A DNA stretch of 64,000 nt from Planotetraspora silvatica (GCF_016863315.1 NZ_BOOQ01000013.1:1-64000); one strand, 5' to 3'; shown: positions 10,141 through 19,123, counted from the stretch's first letter. Made by a program: numbers and translations. The notes: generated from the sequence alone by a model not told the origin.

Positions 10141-10535
10141 GTCACAACCTCTGGGGGGTGAGATGGGAGGTCATGGAACCCGTACGGCTGACGCCTCACG
10201 GAGGCGGCCGAGTAGGAACGGCGCCAGCCGTACGGCGCTTGTCGGCGTCTGGTGACGGGACGCAGTCTCGGAGGTGAACGAAGGTCTTTTTTTAGGAAAG
10301 TTTCCTAAGAGTTGATCGGATCGTAGCCCGGCCGACAGGGGGCGGCAAGGCCCAAACGGAAGGGAATTCTGACGAGCTCTGTCAGAGGTCCACGACTGGC
10401 GGGAAGCGTAGTCGTGGGCTTTTCTGACCTGCAACGGCGCGACCTTGAACGACCCTTGTCTCTGCCTCAAGCGCAGCCGCCGCGCTGACAGCGTTCTGCC
10501 AGGGGCGTGCCAGCGGGCGCCCCGATCCTCTGGAC
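10141..10535. other. divergent promoter region, chitinase versus ABC exporter
   Basis: No gene is seen here. Besides the 17-bp palindrome at 10292-10308 it contains a stem-loop TCTGAC-N7-GTCAGA (10368-10386) and an inverted repeat CCACGAC-N14-GTCGTGG (10390-10417) followed by GCTTTTCT, which could act as a terminator or as an operator for the ABC genes. No obvious ribosome binding site precedes the ABC start at 10536. Confidence 0.5.
10292..10308. promoter_or_regulatory. perfect 17-bp palindrome, putative chitinase operator
   Basis: TTAGGAAA-G-TTTCCTAA is a perfect inverted repeat with a single central base, AT-rich in an otherwise GC-rich region, 152 bases before the start of the first chitinase gene. 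Its position and symmetry fit a binding site for a dimeric repressor or activator of the chitinase operon. No regulator gene lies beside it, so the cognate factor is unknown. Confidence 0.6.
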
Positions 10536-11501
10536 ATGACCAACACGATCGAAGCCGAGGGCCTGGTCAAGAGGTACGGCGACAAGACGGCCCTCGACGG
10601 GGTGGACCTGGCGGCGCGGGCCGGCTCGGTTCTGGGCGTGCTCGGGCCGAACGGCGCGGGCAAGACGACGGCGGTCCGCATCCTGGCGACGCTCGTCGTC
10701 CCGGACGGGGGCAGTGCCAGGGTCGGCGGCCACGATGTGCGGAAGGAACCCGCGAAGGTACGCGAGCTGATCGGCCTGACCGGCCAGTACGCGTCGGTCG
10801 ACGAGAAACTGACCGGCAGGCAGAACCTGGTGATGATCGGCCGCCTGCTCGGCATGCCCAGGGCCGGCGCGCGGGCGAAGGCGGCGGGTCTCATCGACAG
10901 GTTCGGCCTGTCCGACGCCGCGGACCGGGCGGCGGGGACCTACTCGGGCGGCATGCGGCGCAGGCTCGACCTCGCCGTGAGCCTGGTCGGCGAGCCGTCG
11001 ATCATCTTCATGGACGAGCCGACCACCGGTCTCGACCCCCAGGTGCGCGCGGAACTGTGGGACGTCGTGCGCGAGCAGATCGCGAGGGGCGCCACCGTGC
11101 TCCTGACGACGCAGTACCTGGAGGAGGCCGACCAACTGGCCGACGAGATCGTGCTCATCGACCGGGGGAAGGTGAGCGCCAAGGGGACATCCGACCAGTT
11201 GAAGGCCCGTGCGGGAGACAGACGCCTGGAGATCCGGCCGGAGCACGACGCGGAGAAGGCCGAGCGGATTCTCGCCGAGATCACCGGGCTGAGCCCGCAT
11301 CACGGCGAGCACGGGCTGATCAGCGTGCCGGTCCTCGACCCCGCGCTCCCGTCCGCGGTGTTCCGCCGGCTCGACGACGCGGGGATCGTGCTCGCCGAGC
11401 ACGCGCTCCGCCGGCCCACCCTCGACGAGGCCTTCCTCGCGCTCGTCTCCACGCCCGCAGAAGCTCCCGCAGGAAGCCCGGCAGAAAGGCCGTCGGCATG
11501 A
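10536..11501 (+). CDS. DrrA-type ABC exporter ATP-binding protein
   Basis: The 321-residue product has a standard ABC nucleotide-binding domain: Walker A GPNGAGKTTA (about 40-49), signature YSGGMRRRLDLA (about 137), Walker B FMDEPTTGLD and the switch segment LLTTQYLEEAD. The extra C-terminal domain (from about 225) and the motif set match the daunorubicin-resistance DrrA subfamily, which energises export of drugs or lipids. It overlaps the permease gene by ATGA, so the two form an exporter. The C-terminus ends in a short Ala/Pro/Glu tail. The substrate is unknown; the AfsR-like regulator converging on this pair could be related but this is not shown. Confidence 0.9.
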   Translation: MTNTIEAEGLVKRYGDKTALDGVDLAARAGSVLGVLGPNGAGKTTAVRILATLVVPDGGSARVGGHDVRKEPAKVRELIGLTGQYASVDEKLTGRQNLVMIGRLLGMPRAGARAKAAGLIDRFGLSDAADRAAGTYSGGMRRRLDLAVSLVGEPSIIFMDEPTTGLDPQVRAELWDVVREQIARGATVLLTTQYLEEADQLADEIVLIDRGKVSAKGTSDQLKARAGDRRLEIRPEHDAEKAERILAEITGLSPHHGEHGLISVPVLDPALPSAVFRRLDDAGIVLAEHALRRPTLDEAFLALVSTPAEAPAGSPAERPSA

Positions 11502-12262
11502 CCACCCGCAACACCTTCGCCCAGGGGATGACGCTGACCTGGCGGAGCCTGGTGCCGCTCAGGAACCAGCCCGGGGAGCTGATCCAGTTACTCCTCCAGC
11601 CCATCTTCATGATTGTGATCTTCGTCGTGGTCTTCGGGGCGATGTCCGGCGACCAGGCCGGGGCGGTGCAGCATCTGCTTCCCGGCGTGCTCACCCAGGT
11701 CGCCCTCACCCAGACGATCACGACCGGCCTCCGTCTCGCCGAGGACATCGGCAACGGCGTGTTCGACCGGTTCCGGAGCATGCCGATCGCGAGATCCGCG
11801 CCACTGATGGGCAGGATCCTCGCCGACACGGCCACCATGACCCTGACCGTCGCGGTGGCGCTGCTCGTCGGCGCCGTGGTCGGCTTCCGGATCCGCACCT
11901 CGCCCCTGGAGGCCCTCGGGGGCGTCGCGCTGCTGCTGCTGTTCACGCTGGCGCTCGGCTGGGTGTCGGCGTGGCTCGGCCTGCGGGCGAAGTCCGCGGC
12001 CTCGATGCAGGGCATGGCCACGGCCGTCCTGCTCCCGCTGACCTTCGGCAGCACGGCCCTCATTCCGGCCGCGAACATGCCGGGCGTGCTCCAGTGGTGG
12101 GCGGCCCTGAACCCGGTCTCGCACCTGGCCGACTCCCTGCGCGCCCTGTTCACCGGCGGGCCCGTGGGAGCGCACATCTGGATCACCCTGGGCTGGGCCG
12201 GCGCGATCGCCGCCTGCTTCGTCCCGCTCGCCGTGCGCGCCTACTCGCGGAGGATCAGGTGA
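11498..12262 (+). CDS. DrrB-type ABC-2 permease
   Basis: This 254-residue membrane protein starts at the ATG overlapping the stop of the ATPase gene (ATGA). It has six hydrophobic segments and the ABC-2 family layout, with the conserved stretch ENGVFDRFRSMPI-like (here IGNGVFDRFRSMPIARS) between the second and third helices and a C-terminal NPVSHLADSLRALF segment. With the upstream ATPase it makes a minimal drug or lipid exporter. It ends ten bases from the stop of the convergent AfsR-like gene, with no clear terminator between. Confidence 0.9.
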   Translation: MTTRNTFAQGMTLTWRSLVPLRNQPGELIQLLLQPIFMIVIFVVVFGAMSGDQAGAVQHLLPGVLTQVALTQTITTGLRLAEDIGNGVFDRFRSMPIARSAPLMGRILADTATMTLTVAVALLVGAVVGFRIRTSPLEALGGVALLLLFTLALGWVSAWLGLRAKSAASMQGMATAVLLPLTFGSTALIPAANMPGVLQWWAALNPVSHLADSLRALFTGGPVGAHIWITLGWAGAIAACFVPLAVRAYSRRIR

Positions 12263-12271
12263 AAGGCGGGC

Positions 12272-15200
12272 TCACCCGCCCGTCGTCACCCGGCGGATGA
12301 TCTCCTCGGCCGGCAGCGCGCGTCCTCGCTCGTAGGCCTCGGCGAAGACGGCGCCCGCTCGGGCCTTCGCCGACTCCATCGCCCTGAGTGCGTCGGGGTC
12401 GGCGTGCCACCCCTCGTGTACGGCGTCCGCGGCGCCGAACAGGACGGCCGCCCTCTCCGCGCTCCCCTCCGCCAGGGCGACCATGGCGGACCCGGCGACG
12501 AGCAGGGCGAGGATCGGGACGTCGGGGTGGGTGCCGAGCGCCGCGACCGCCGCCCGGTGCTCGCGCTGAGCGCCGGCCAGGTCTCCCCTGTCCAGAAGAG
12601 CCCTGCCGTACCCGCCTCGCGCCATCGCGGCCTGCTGCGGGATCGTGACGTCGTCCAGCAGGGCCACGACGTCCTCGTAGGCGGCGACGGTGGCGCCGAG
12701 GTCTCCGCCGTGTCGCGCGACCTCGGCCTCCGCGATCCTGAGCTGGAGCAGGGTGTGGGACGACATGGCATCCGACAACCGGGCGCGCGCCGTGGCCAGG
12801 TCGCTCGTCGCGCCCTCGAGGTCCCCGGCCCCCATCCTGAGGTGCGCCAGCCGGGTGAGCGCCGAGATCGTGTCCTCCGGGCCCATCCACTCACCGGTCA
12901 GCGCGATGATCTCGTCGACGAGCTCGGACGGCAGGTCGCCGCGTCTGGCGCGGAGAGTGGCCAGTGCGAGCAGCGATTCGCTCAGGCCCCGGCGGTCGCC
13001 CGTTCTCCTGAACCCGGCCACCGCGGCCTCGAGGTCCCGCATGGGGTCGGCGGAGAGCCCCAGCGACCCCCCGCGGATCATCAGCGCGGAGTTGGCCAGC
13101 CAGGGGTCGTCCGACCCGGCGTACTCCTGCAGGAACGTGCGGGCGCGCTCGTCCTGACCGGACATGGCCGCGATGACCACGCGCACGATCAGCAACATCG
13201 GATGGACGGGGCCTTCGCGCTCTGCGGCGGCGATCAGGCTTTCCATCTCCCGGAACATGGCGTCGATCCGCTCACGATCGGCCATCGCATGGCCCAGCTG
13301 GACGGCGGCGACCCCGAATCGGCACGCGGCGTAGTGCCGGAGCAGGCCGGCGGGCGGCCGGTCGCCGACGAGGTCGATGACCCGGCCGGCCCAGACGGCC
13401 GCCTCGCTCCCGTATCCGCGCACCCACCAATACCAGCTCAGCTCGCCGCACAACCGCAGGGAGATCTCCACGTCGCCGGAGTCGATCGCCCAGCGGAGCG
13501 CGGCGTGGAGGTTGTCCTGTTCGGCGCCCAGCCGCGCGATCCAGTCCAGTTGCCCGGCTGCCCGCAGGTGCGGCTCGGCCTCCTCGGCGAGAGCCAGGAA
13601 GTGCCGGGCGTGCCGCCTGTGGAACTCGCCGGACTCCCCCGCCTCGGCGAGCCGCTCGAGCGCGTAGGCCCGGATCGTCTCCAGCATCCGGTACCGCCCG
13701 TCGTCGGTCACCTCGACCAGGGACTTGTCGACGAGCAGGGGAAGGGTCGCCGTCACCTCCCCCGGGTCGCCGCAGACCGACTCGGCGTCCTCGAGCGTGG
13801 CCCCGCCCGCGAACACGGCCAGCCGCCCGGCCAGGGCCCGCTCGTCGGGCATGAGCAGGTCCCAGCTCCACTCGACCACCGCGCGCAGCGTCCGCTGCCG
13901 CGGCAGTGCCGTACGGCTCCCGCCAGTGAGCAGGCGGAAGCGGTCGTCGAGCCTGGCCGCGAGCTGGGCGGGGCCGAGCGCCCGCAACCGCGCGGCGGCG
14001 AGCTCGATCGCCAGCGGCATCCCGTCGAGGCGGCGGCAGATCGTGACCACGGCGTCGACGTTCTCCTCGTCGAGCGTGAAGCCGGGCCGTACGGCGGCCG
14101 CCCGGTCGGCCAGCAACGCCACGGCCGGGTAGCCCGACGCGTCGGTGACCGTGGCGCCCGCGGGTGGCAGGCCGAGCGGCGGGATGGGGGCGAGCGTCTC
14201 TCCCGGGACGCCGAGCGGCTCCCGGCTGGTCGCCAGCACCCGCACGCCCGGGCACTCCCGGAGCAGGCGGTCGGCCAGCGCCGCCGCCGCGCCGACGACG
14301 TGCTCGCAGTTGTCCAGCACCAGCAGGGGAGCCCGGCCCGCGAGCGAGGTGACGAGATGCTCCACCGGATCCCGCGCGTCCTCCCGCCACTCCCCCGTGA
14401 CCACCCGATCACTCATGATCCCGAGAGCGTTCAGCACGGCATGGGGAACGTCGACGGCGTCGGTGACGGAGGCCAGCTCGACCAGCCAGGCGCCGTCGGG
14501 GTGCGGGCCGCCGTGCGGCTGCGCCGACACGCGCAGCGCGGTCTCGATCGCGAGCCTGGTCTTGCCCGCCCCTCCCGGCCCGATGATCGTGACCAGGCGC
14601 GTCCGCTTCAGCAGTACGCCGAGGTGGGCGACCTCGTCTCCGCGCCCCACGAACGTGGTGAGCGAGGCGCGCAGGGCCGAGGTGAGTGGCGCGCGCGGGG
14701 CCGTGGTCCGCCCGCCGTCCGGCCGGCCTCGCCGTACGCCGGGGATCTCTCCCCTGAGGACGGCGAGGTGGGCGCCGCGGAGGTCGGGTCCGGGATCGAC
14801 GCCGAGCTCGTCCGCGAGCGCCTGCCGGGTCTTGTCGTAGAGCGCGAGGGCCTCCGCCTGCCTGCCGCTTCGCGCGAGCACGCGCATGGCGAGCGCGCAG
14901 AGCCGTTCCCTCAGGGGGTGGGCGGCGGCCTCGGCGGACAGGTCGAGGTCACGCCCGAGCGAGAGATAGGCCTCGGCCCGGCTCTCCAGGGCCGCGAGCC
15001 GCTGCTCCTCGAGGGAGGTGGCGACGTTCGCCAGGTACGGCACGCCCAGGAGGTCGGTGAGCGCGGGCCCGCGCCACAGGGCGAGCGCCTCGTCGAGCGC
15101 GTCGGCGGCACGGGCGGGGTCGCCCGCCGTGTCACCGATGACACGAAGGGCCGCGAAGCGCTGGACGTCGACCTGCGTGGGGTCGACGTCCAGGACGTAG

Positions 15201-15457
15201 CCGCCGGCTCGCCAGACGACGGCGTCCGGACGCCTGAGGGCCGCCCGCAACCGTTTGACCAGTGTCTGCAGGGCGTTGGCCGCCGTCGCGGGCGGATCGT
15301 CGCCCCACAGCGCGTCCACGAGACCGTCGGCCGACACGACCTGTCCGGGCCGTACGGCGAGGACGGCCAGCAGCGCCCGCACGCGTGGTCCCGCGACGAC
15401 GATCCGCTCACCGTCGTCGTCCGTGACCTCCATCGCCCCCAGAAGGCTGACCCGCAT
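12272..15457 (-). CDS. AfsR/SARP-type regulator: winged helix - BTAD - NB-ARC - TPR
   Basis: The 1061-residue protein opens with an OmpR-like winged-helix DNA-binding domain (about 1-95) and a bacterial transcriptional activator domain (about 96-245), the SARP pair. A STAND-type ATPase follows, with Walker A GPGGAGKTRLA and Walker B LLVLDNCEHV. The C-terminal third is helical, TPR-like, with a 'tripartite' winged-helix linker before it. Such proteins activate secondary-metabolite or stress genes after ATP-dependent oligomerisation. Start at ATG 15457; an ATG three codons earlier is possible. It converges on the DrrAB-type exporter and lies 52 bases from the siderophore-interacting gene on the same strand. 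No biosynthetic cluster is visible in the window. Confidence 0.88.
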   Translation of the reverse strand: MRVSLLGAMEVTDDDGERIVVAGPRVRALLAVLAVRPGQVVSADGLVDALWGDDPPATAANALQTLVKRLRAALRRPDAVVWRAGGYVLDVDPTQVDVQRFAALRVIGDTAGDPARAADALDEALALWRGPALTDLLGVPYLANVATSLEEQRLAALESRAEAYLSLGRDLDLSAEAAAHPLRERLCALAMRVLARSGRQAEALALYDKTRQALADELGVDPGPDLRGAHLAVLRGEIPGVRRGRPDGGRTTAPRAPLTSALRASLTTFVGRGDEVAHLGVLLKRTRLVTIIGPGGAGKTRLAIETALRVSAQPHGGPHPDGAWLVELASVTDAVDVPHAVLNALGIMSDRVVTGEWREDARDPVEHLVTSLAGRAPLLVLDNCEHVVGAAAALADRLLRECPGVRVLATSREPLGVPGETLAPIPPLGLPPAGATVTDASGYPAVALLADRAAAVRPGFTLDEENVDAVVTICRRLDGMPLAIELAAARLRALGPAQLAARLDDRFRLLTGGSRTALPRQRTLRAVVEWSWDLLMPDERALAGRLAVFAGGATLEDAESVCGDPGEVTATLPLLVDKSLVEVTDDGRYRMLETIRAYALERLAEAGESGEFHRRHARHFLALAEEAEPHLRAAGQLDWIARLGAEQDNLHAALRWAIDSGDVEISLRLCGELSWYWWVRGYGSEAAVWAGRVIDLVGDRPPAGLLRHYAACRFGVAAVQLGHAMADRERIDAMFREMESLIAAAEREGPVHPMLLIVRVVIAAMSGQDERARTFLQEYAGSDDPWLANSALMIRGGSLGLSADPMRDLEAAVAGFRRTGDRRGLSESLLALATLRARRGDLPSELVDEIIALTGEWMGPEDTISALTRLAHLRMGAGDLEGATSDLATARARLSDAMSSHTLLQLRIAEAEVARHGGDLGATVAAYEDVVALLDDVTIPQQAAMARGGYGRALLDRGDLAGAQREHRAAVAALGTHPDVPILALLVAGSAMVALAEGSAERAAVLFGAADAVHEGWHADPDALRAMESAKARAGAVFAEAYERGRALPAEEIIRRVTTGG

Positions 15458-15509
15458 GACCGACATCCTGCCCGACGCCCTCCCCGGAAGGTGATTCGCG
15501 ACCGGCCGG

Positions 15510-16238
15510 TCAGTCCATGCCTCGCTTGCCGGGAGTCCAGAAAGGCTTGGTGACGACGCTCCTGCGCGGCCAGCCCCGCTCGGCGACGAGGTGCCGGCGG
15601 ACGGCCTGGAGGGTCCGCGCCTCACCGGCGAGGTAGGCGACTCCGGGCTCCCCCGGCAGGTCGAGCGCCTGCACGGCCTCCAGCAGGGCCGCCGAGGGGA
15701 CGTCCTGCCCCGTGCGCTCCACGCGCACGAGGTCGCGCGGGAGCGGCAGGTGGTCCTCCGCCGCGCCGGCTTCGGCCACCCCGTAGACCGGCGTGGCCGC
15801 CGGGATCTCTCCGAGCATCGGGCCGAAGGCGACGGAGGCGGTCTCGTCCCCGGCGAACAGGTGGTAGCCGCCCGGCCGTACGACGAAGTCGCCCTGGGGG
15901 CGGGAGAAGGTGACCTCCTGGCCGGGGGTGGCCCCCCTCGCCCAGGCGTTGCCGGGCGAGTCGCCCTCGTGGTCGAAGACGACCAGGTCGAGGGTGCCGG
16001 CGTCGGCGTCGGCGGCCCAGATCGAGTAGGTGCGCAGCACGTCGCCGATCGCTCCCCGCAGCCATGTCCTGGCGGCGAACATGTCGGTGACGTGCACCCG
16101 GACCTGCTGACCGGGCGTCCAGGCGAGACCCTTCAGCGCCGGTCCCGACAGGCGGACGCGGCGCATCCGCGGAGTGAGCAGGTGGACGTCCTCGATCACA
16201 CCCACGAGGAACAACATTTCGCGAAGGGCGCGGGCCAT
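15510..16238 (-). CDS. siderophore-interacting FAD-binding protein (ferric-siderophore reductase)
   Basis: The 242-residue product is a ViuB/SIP-type flavoprotein that reduces iron in imported ferric siderophores. An N-terminal FAD-binding barrel (about 15-115) contains RTYSIW, the flavin-binding RxYS motif, and the C-terminal SIP domain ends with WPRRSVVTKPFWTPGKRG, which is typical. Start at ATG 16238, preceded by GAGGGAGAT. No IdeR/DmdR iron box was found upstream; instead there are two unusual palindromes (16278-16291 and 16297-16313). No siderophore synthesis or transport gene lies nearby. Confidence 0.88.
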   Translation of the reverse strand: MARALREMLFLVGVIEDVHLLTPRMRRVRLSGPALKGLAWTPGQQVRVHVTDMFAARTWLRGAIGDVLRTYSIWAADADAGTLDLVVFDHEGDSPGNAWARGATPGQEVTFSRPQGDFVVRPGGYHLFAGDETASVAFGPMLGEIPAATPVYGVAEAGAAEDHLPLPRDLVRVERTGQDVPSAALLEAVQALDLPGEPGVAYLAGEARTLQAVRRHLVAERGWPRRSVVTKPFWTPGKRGMD

Positions 16239-16277
16239 GACGGATCTCCCTCGGTACGGCTGTCGCCCACACCCTAT

Positions 16278-16313
16278 CGAGATATATCGCGTCCAGCCTC
16301 CTCCTGGAGGAGG
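16278..16313. promoter_or_regulatory. two palindromes upstream of the SIP gene
   Basis: CGAGATATATCGCG (16278-16291) is a near-perfect AT-centred palindrome matching its complement at 12 of 14 positions, and CCTCCTCC-T-GGAGGAGG (16297-16313) is perfect apart from its central base. They lie 40 to 75 bases before the SIP start, where an operator would be expected. ATATC-type palindromes are known targets of PadR-family repressors; that assignment is a guess. The second may be a stem-loop rather than an operator. Confidence 0.45.
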
Positions 16314-16337
16314 AAGCCGGATCACATCAGCCCGATC

Positions 16338-16961
16338 TCACCAGGCGGTGGCGAGGGTGATCGCTCCCGCGCCCACGAGGGCGAAGGCCCACATCCGGTC
16401 GAGGTTGAACCACGCCTTCCGCAGGATCGTCAGGCCGGCGAACTCGTAGACGACGAGGGCGATGACCGTGGCCGTGACGAACATGGCCAGGGTGTGGATC
16501 CCCGCGACGACCATGCCGCCGGACAGGGCGCCGCCGCCGTGGTGATGCGCCCCCGCGGCCGTCGTGCCGGCCGGAAGCCGGGTGAGAACCGGCAACAACA
16601 TCAGGCCGGCGCCGTGCACCGACGACATGAGGAAGGACCAGGCCGCGAGTTGCGGAAGCGACACCCGCATGCCGACCCAGCGGAAATGCCGCTTGGACAG
16701 CAGGTGCCAGAGCCCGAAGCCCACGAGCAGCACGCCCGAGGCGATGCTGAGCACCGAGCCGGTGACCAGCGAGTCGGTGGCGCTGACGATGAGGACCACC
16801 AGCGCCACCGAGGCCAGATGCCCCAGCGCGATCACCGGCAGGGACTGCAGGAGCATGTCGCGGCTGCGTTCCTGCAGTCCCCTGGCGACCGCGAAGAGCC
16901 AGCCCATGGAGGGGTTGATGCCATGGAAGGCCCCGAGCAGGATGACCGCGGCGAGCGTCAC
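16338..16961 (-). CDS. polytopic membrane protein coupled to the SBP56 gene
   Basis: The start GTG overlaps the stop of the SBP56-like gene (GTGA), so it is translated together with it. The 207-residue protein has five or six membrane helices and no close family I can name. Several histidines sit in or next to the helices: FHGINPSMGW in the first, ALGHL, SSVHGAG, a HHHGGG loop near residue 120, and GIHTL. This resembles metal permeases of the NicO/UreH/TauE kind in outline only. Its link to SBP56 suggests that it moves a metal, a sulfur compound or a product for that enzyme. Confidence 0.65.
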   Translation of the reverse strand: MTLAAVILLGAFHGINPSMGWLFAVARGLQERSRDMLLQSLPVIALGHLASVALVVLIVSATDSLVTGSVLSIASGVLLVGFGLWHLLSKRHFRWVGMRVSLPQLAAWSFLMSSVHGAGLMLLPVLTRLPAGTTAAGAHHHGGGALSGGMVVAGIHTLAMFVTATVIALVVYEFAGLTILRKAWFNLDRMWAFALVGAGAITLATAW

Positions 16962-18346
16962 GGGTAGCAGTAGGAGTCGGAGGAGGCGTCGCCGCCCTGC
17001 AGCCGGGTCTGGTGTGGGCGCAGCCCCCGGAAGTCGTCGCCGTGCGGGAAGAACCTCTCGTCGAGGGTGAACCCCGCCGTGTCGACCTTGGCCATCCAGG
17101 CGCCGACGCCGTCGGGGTAGAACTGGTCGTCCCAGGAGCCGTAGAGGGAGTTCGTCATGTAGACCCGCCGGCCGTCGCGGCTGACCTCGATCATCTGCGG
17201 CCCGCCGGACAGCCTCCCTGACGGCGCGGCCGGATGGGGCGCCCGCCTGACGATGCCGCCGAGGTGGATCGAGCCCGTCTCGACCGGCTTGAACGGGTCG
17301 GACACGTCGTACTGCTTCAGCTCGCCCGTGCCCCAGCACGAGACGTAGAGGTACTTGTCGTCCACGGACAGGTCGATGTCGGTGACCAGCGGCGGCACGG
17401 CCCCGAACGGCTTGAGCACGTCGGGCAGGTCGTCGGCCGCCGCGGGCTCGGCCGGGATGTCGACGACCTTCCGCACGGCCCAGCGGGAGCCCTCCTCGTA
17501 CCAGACCCAGATCGAGGCCGACAGGTCCTCCACGTTCGTGACGACTCCGGCGAAGCCGTACTTCTTCCTGGGGTCGTGGGCGGGCCGCAACTCCAGGACC
17601 ATCTGATACTGGTCGCCCAGGTCGACCTCCTGCACGTGCCTGCGCCTGCGCAGATCCCAGAAGTGCAGCCGGTGGCCGTACTGGCGGCCGAGCAGCGACT
17701 CGCCCACCAGACCGTCCTCGATCATGGACGGGGTCCCCCACTCCGAGGTGACCATCACGTCGTGGTTGATGTGCCACCAGAAGTCGTAGGCGAGGTACTG
17801 CGGCCCCCGGTCGGACTCCCACCTGCCGAGCACCTCGAACGACGTGTGGTCGAGTACGGCGATGCCGCCGGGGCCCTCCTCGCCGTAGCCGCCGAGGGCC
17901 GAGACGTACAGTCCCTCCGGGCCGCAGTGGACGGTGTGCGGGCGGGAGTATCCGGCGCGCTTGCCGAGGTCCTCCGCCTCGATCACCTTGACGAGCTCGG
18001 GACTCACCAGGTCCTTGGTGTCGTACACGTAGATCCGGGACGAGCGCAGCCCCGGGACGATGAGGTAGCGCCGCTCGACGTGGGGATGCGGCGCGGAGGG
18101 GCACAGCGCGCTGCTGCACGCGTTCCAGCCGAAGTGGTGCAACTCGTCCCCGGTGTAGGGGAGGTCGGTCCAGCCGACGATCGCGCCGTAGGAATCGGAC
18201 TCGGGGTCGGTGTCCAGCACGGTCATTGCGTCGGGCCTGCTCGCGGAGCGGTCGAATGCGGCGACGTAGGCGAGCTTCTCCGCCGGGGCCGCGGCGGCAT
18301 CACGCGGAGACGGATAGAACGTAGGATCCGGCTTCCAGAGCGTCAT
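16958..18346 (-). CDS. selenium-binding protein SBP56 / methanethiol oxidase-like
   Basis: The 462-residue protein matches the SBP56 family over its whole length: DELHHFGWNACSSALC contains the Cys that binds selenium in animal SELENBP1, followed by PHTVHCGPEGLYVSALGG, WWHINHDVMVTSEWGTP and HLYVSCWGTGELKQYDV-like segments of the beta-propeller. Bacterial and human members are copper-dependent methanethiol oxidases, producing formaldehyde, H2S and H2O2. Start at ATG 18346 (MTLWKPDP), the usual family N-terminus. It forms a two-gene unit with the membrane protein downstream and is divergent from the LeuE-like gene. Confidence 0.9.
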   Translation of the reverse strand: MTLWKPDPTFYPSPRDAAAAPAEKLAYVAAFDRSASRPDAMTVLDTDPESDSYGAIVGWTDLPYTGDELHHFGWNACSSALCPSAPHPHVERRYLIVPGLRSSRIYVYDTKDLVSPELVKVIEAEDLGKRAGYSRPHTVHCGPEGLYVSALGGYGEEGPGGIAVLDHTSFEVLGRWESDRGPQYLAYDFWWHINHDVMVTSEWGTPSMIEDGLVGESLLGRQYGHRLHFWDLRRRRHVQEVDLGDQYQMVLELRPAHDPRKKYGFAGVVTNVEDLSASIWVWYEEGSRWAVRKVVDIPAEPAAADDLPDVLKPFGAVPPLVTDIDLSVDDKYLYVSCWGTGELKQYDVSDPFKPVETGSIHLGGIVRRAPHPAAPSGRLSGGPQMIEVSRDGRRVYMTNSLYGSWDDQFYPDGVGAWMAKVDTAGFTLDERFFPHGDDFRGLRPHQTRLQGGDASSDSYCYP

Positions 18347-18466
18347 ACGCCCAGAATCATTCGTAATTTCCCACCAGGTCAATGGGCATTTCCATGCCCT
18401 CACCTGCCGAGACCAAGATGAGTAGGGCACTATAACGGCGTATGTCGTAATTTTGGGGAGCGGAAT

Positions 18467-19123
18467 ATGTTCTTCGGGATCACCAATATCTGGGCCTACA
18501 TCGTCGGCACGTTTCTGATCATCTTGCTGCCCGGGCCGAACTCGGTGTTCGTGCTGACGACCGCGGCCCAGCGGGGAGTCCGGACCGGGTACCAGGCGGC
18601 GTGCGGCGTGTTCGCCGGAGACTCGGTGCTGATGTTCCTGTCGGCGGCCGGGGTCGCCTCGCTGCTGAAGTCCACCCCGATCCTCTTCACCGTGGTCAAG
18701 TACTCCGGGGCGGCCTACCTCGCGTGGATCGGCTTCGGCATGCTCCGGTCGGCGTGGAAGTCGTGGCGCTCGCCCGCCACCGTGTCGGCGGTCTCCGAGG
18801 AGGCCGCGCCGTCCAAGCGGGTGCGGCCCTTCCGCAAGGCGCTGAGCGTCAGCCTTCTCAACCCGAAGGCGATCCTCTTCTTCGTCGCCTTCTTCGTGCA
18901 GTTCGTCGACCCCTCGTACGGCGCGCCCGCGCTGTCCTTCCTCATCCTGGCCGCGATCGCGCAGATCTTCAGCTTCTGCTACCTGAGCGCGCTGATCTTC
19001 AGCGGCACCTACCTGGCCGGGCAGTTCCGGCAGCGACGCCGCCTCGCCGCGGGGCTCACCTCAGGCGTCGGCGCCGTCTTCCTCGGTTTCGGGGCGAAGC
19101 TGGCCACGGCGACCCTGAACTGA
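18467..19123 (+). CDS. LysE/RhtB-family exporter, LeuE-like
   Basis: This 218-residue protein has six membrane helices and the LysE-fold signature LLPGPNSVFVLTTAAQRG near the N-terminus. Segments such as YQAACGVFAGDSVLMFLSAAGVASLLKSTPILF and LNPKAILFFVAFFVQFVDP place it closest to the leucine exporter LeuE rather than to lysine exporters. It probably exports leucine or other hydrophobic amino acids across the cytoplasmic membrane. GGGGAG stands before the ATG at good spacing. It is divergent from the SBP56-like gene across 120 bases, and ends 30 bases from the convergent oxidoreductase gene. Confidence 0.9.
   Translation: MFFGITNIWAYIVGTFLIILLPGPNSVFVLTTAAQRGVRTGYQAACGVFAGDSVLMFLSAAGVASLLKSTPILFTVVKYSGAAYLAWIGFGMLRSAWKSWRSPATVSAVSEEAAPSKRVRPFRKALSVSLLNPKAILFFVAFFVQFVDPSYGAPALSFLILAAIAQIFSFCYLSALIFSGTYLAGQFRQRRRLAAGLTSGVGAVFLGFGAKLATATLN

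Noticed and set aside
10171-10470. minus-strand ORF of 99 codons upstream of the first chitinase
   Set aside because: It covers the palindrome and promoter region, has poor codon bias and no family features.
12404-15553. long open frame (about 1049 codons) on the plus strand opposite the AfsR-like gene
   Set aside because: It is a GC-driven shadow of the minus-strand gene, which has clear domains; the translated product is Arg/Gly/Pro/Gln-rich without motifs.
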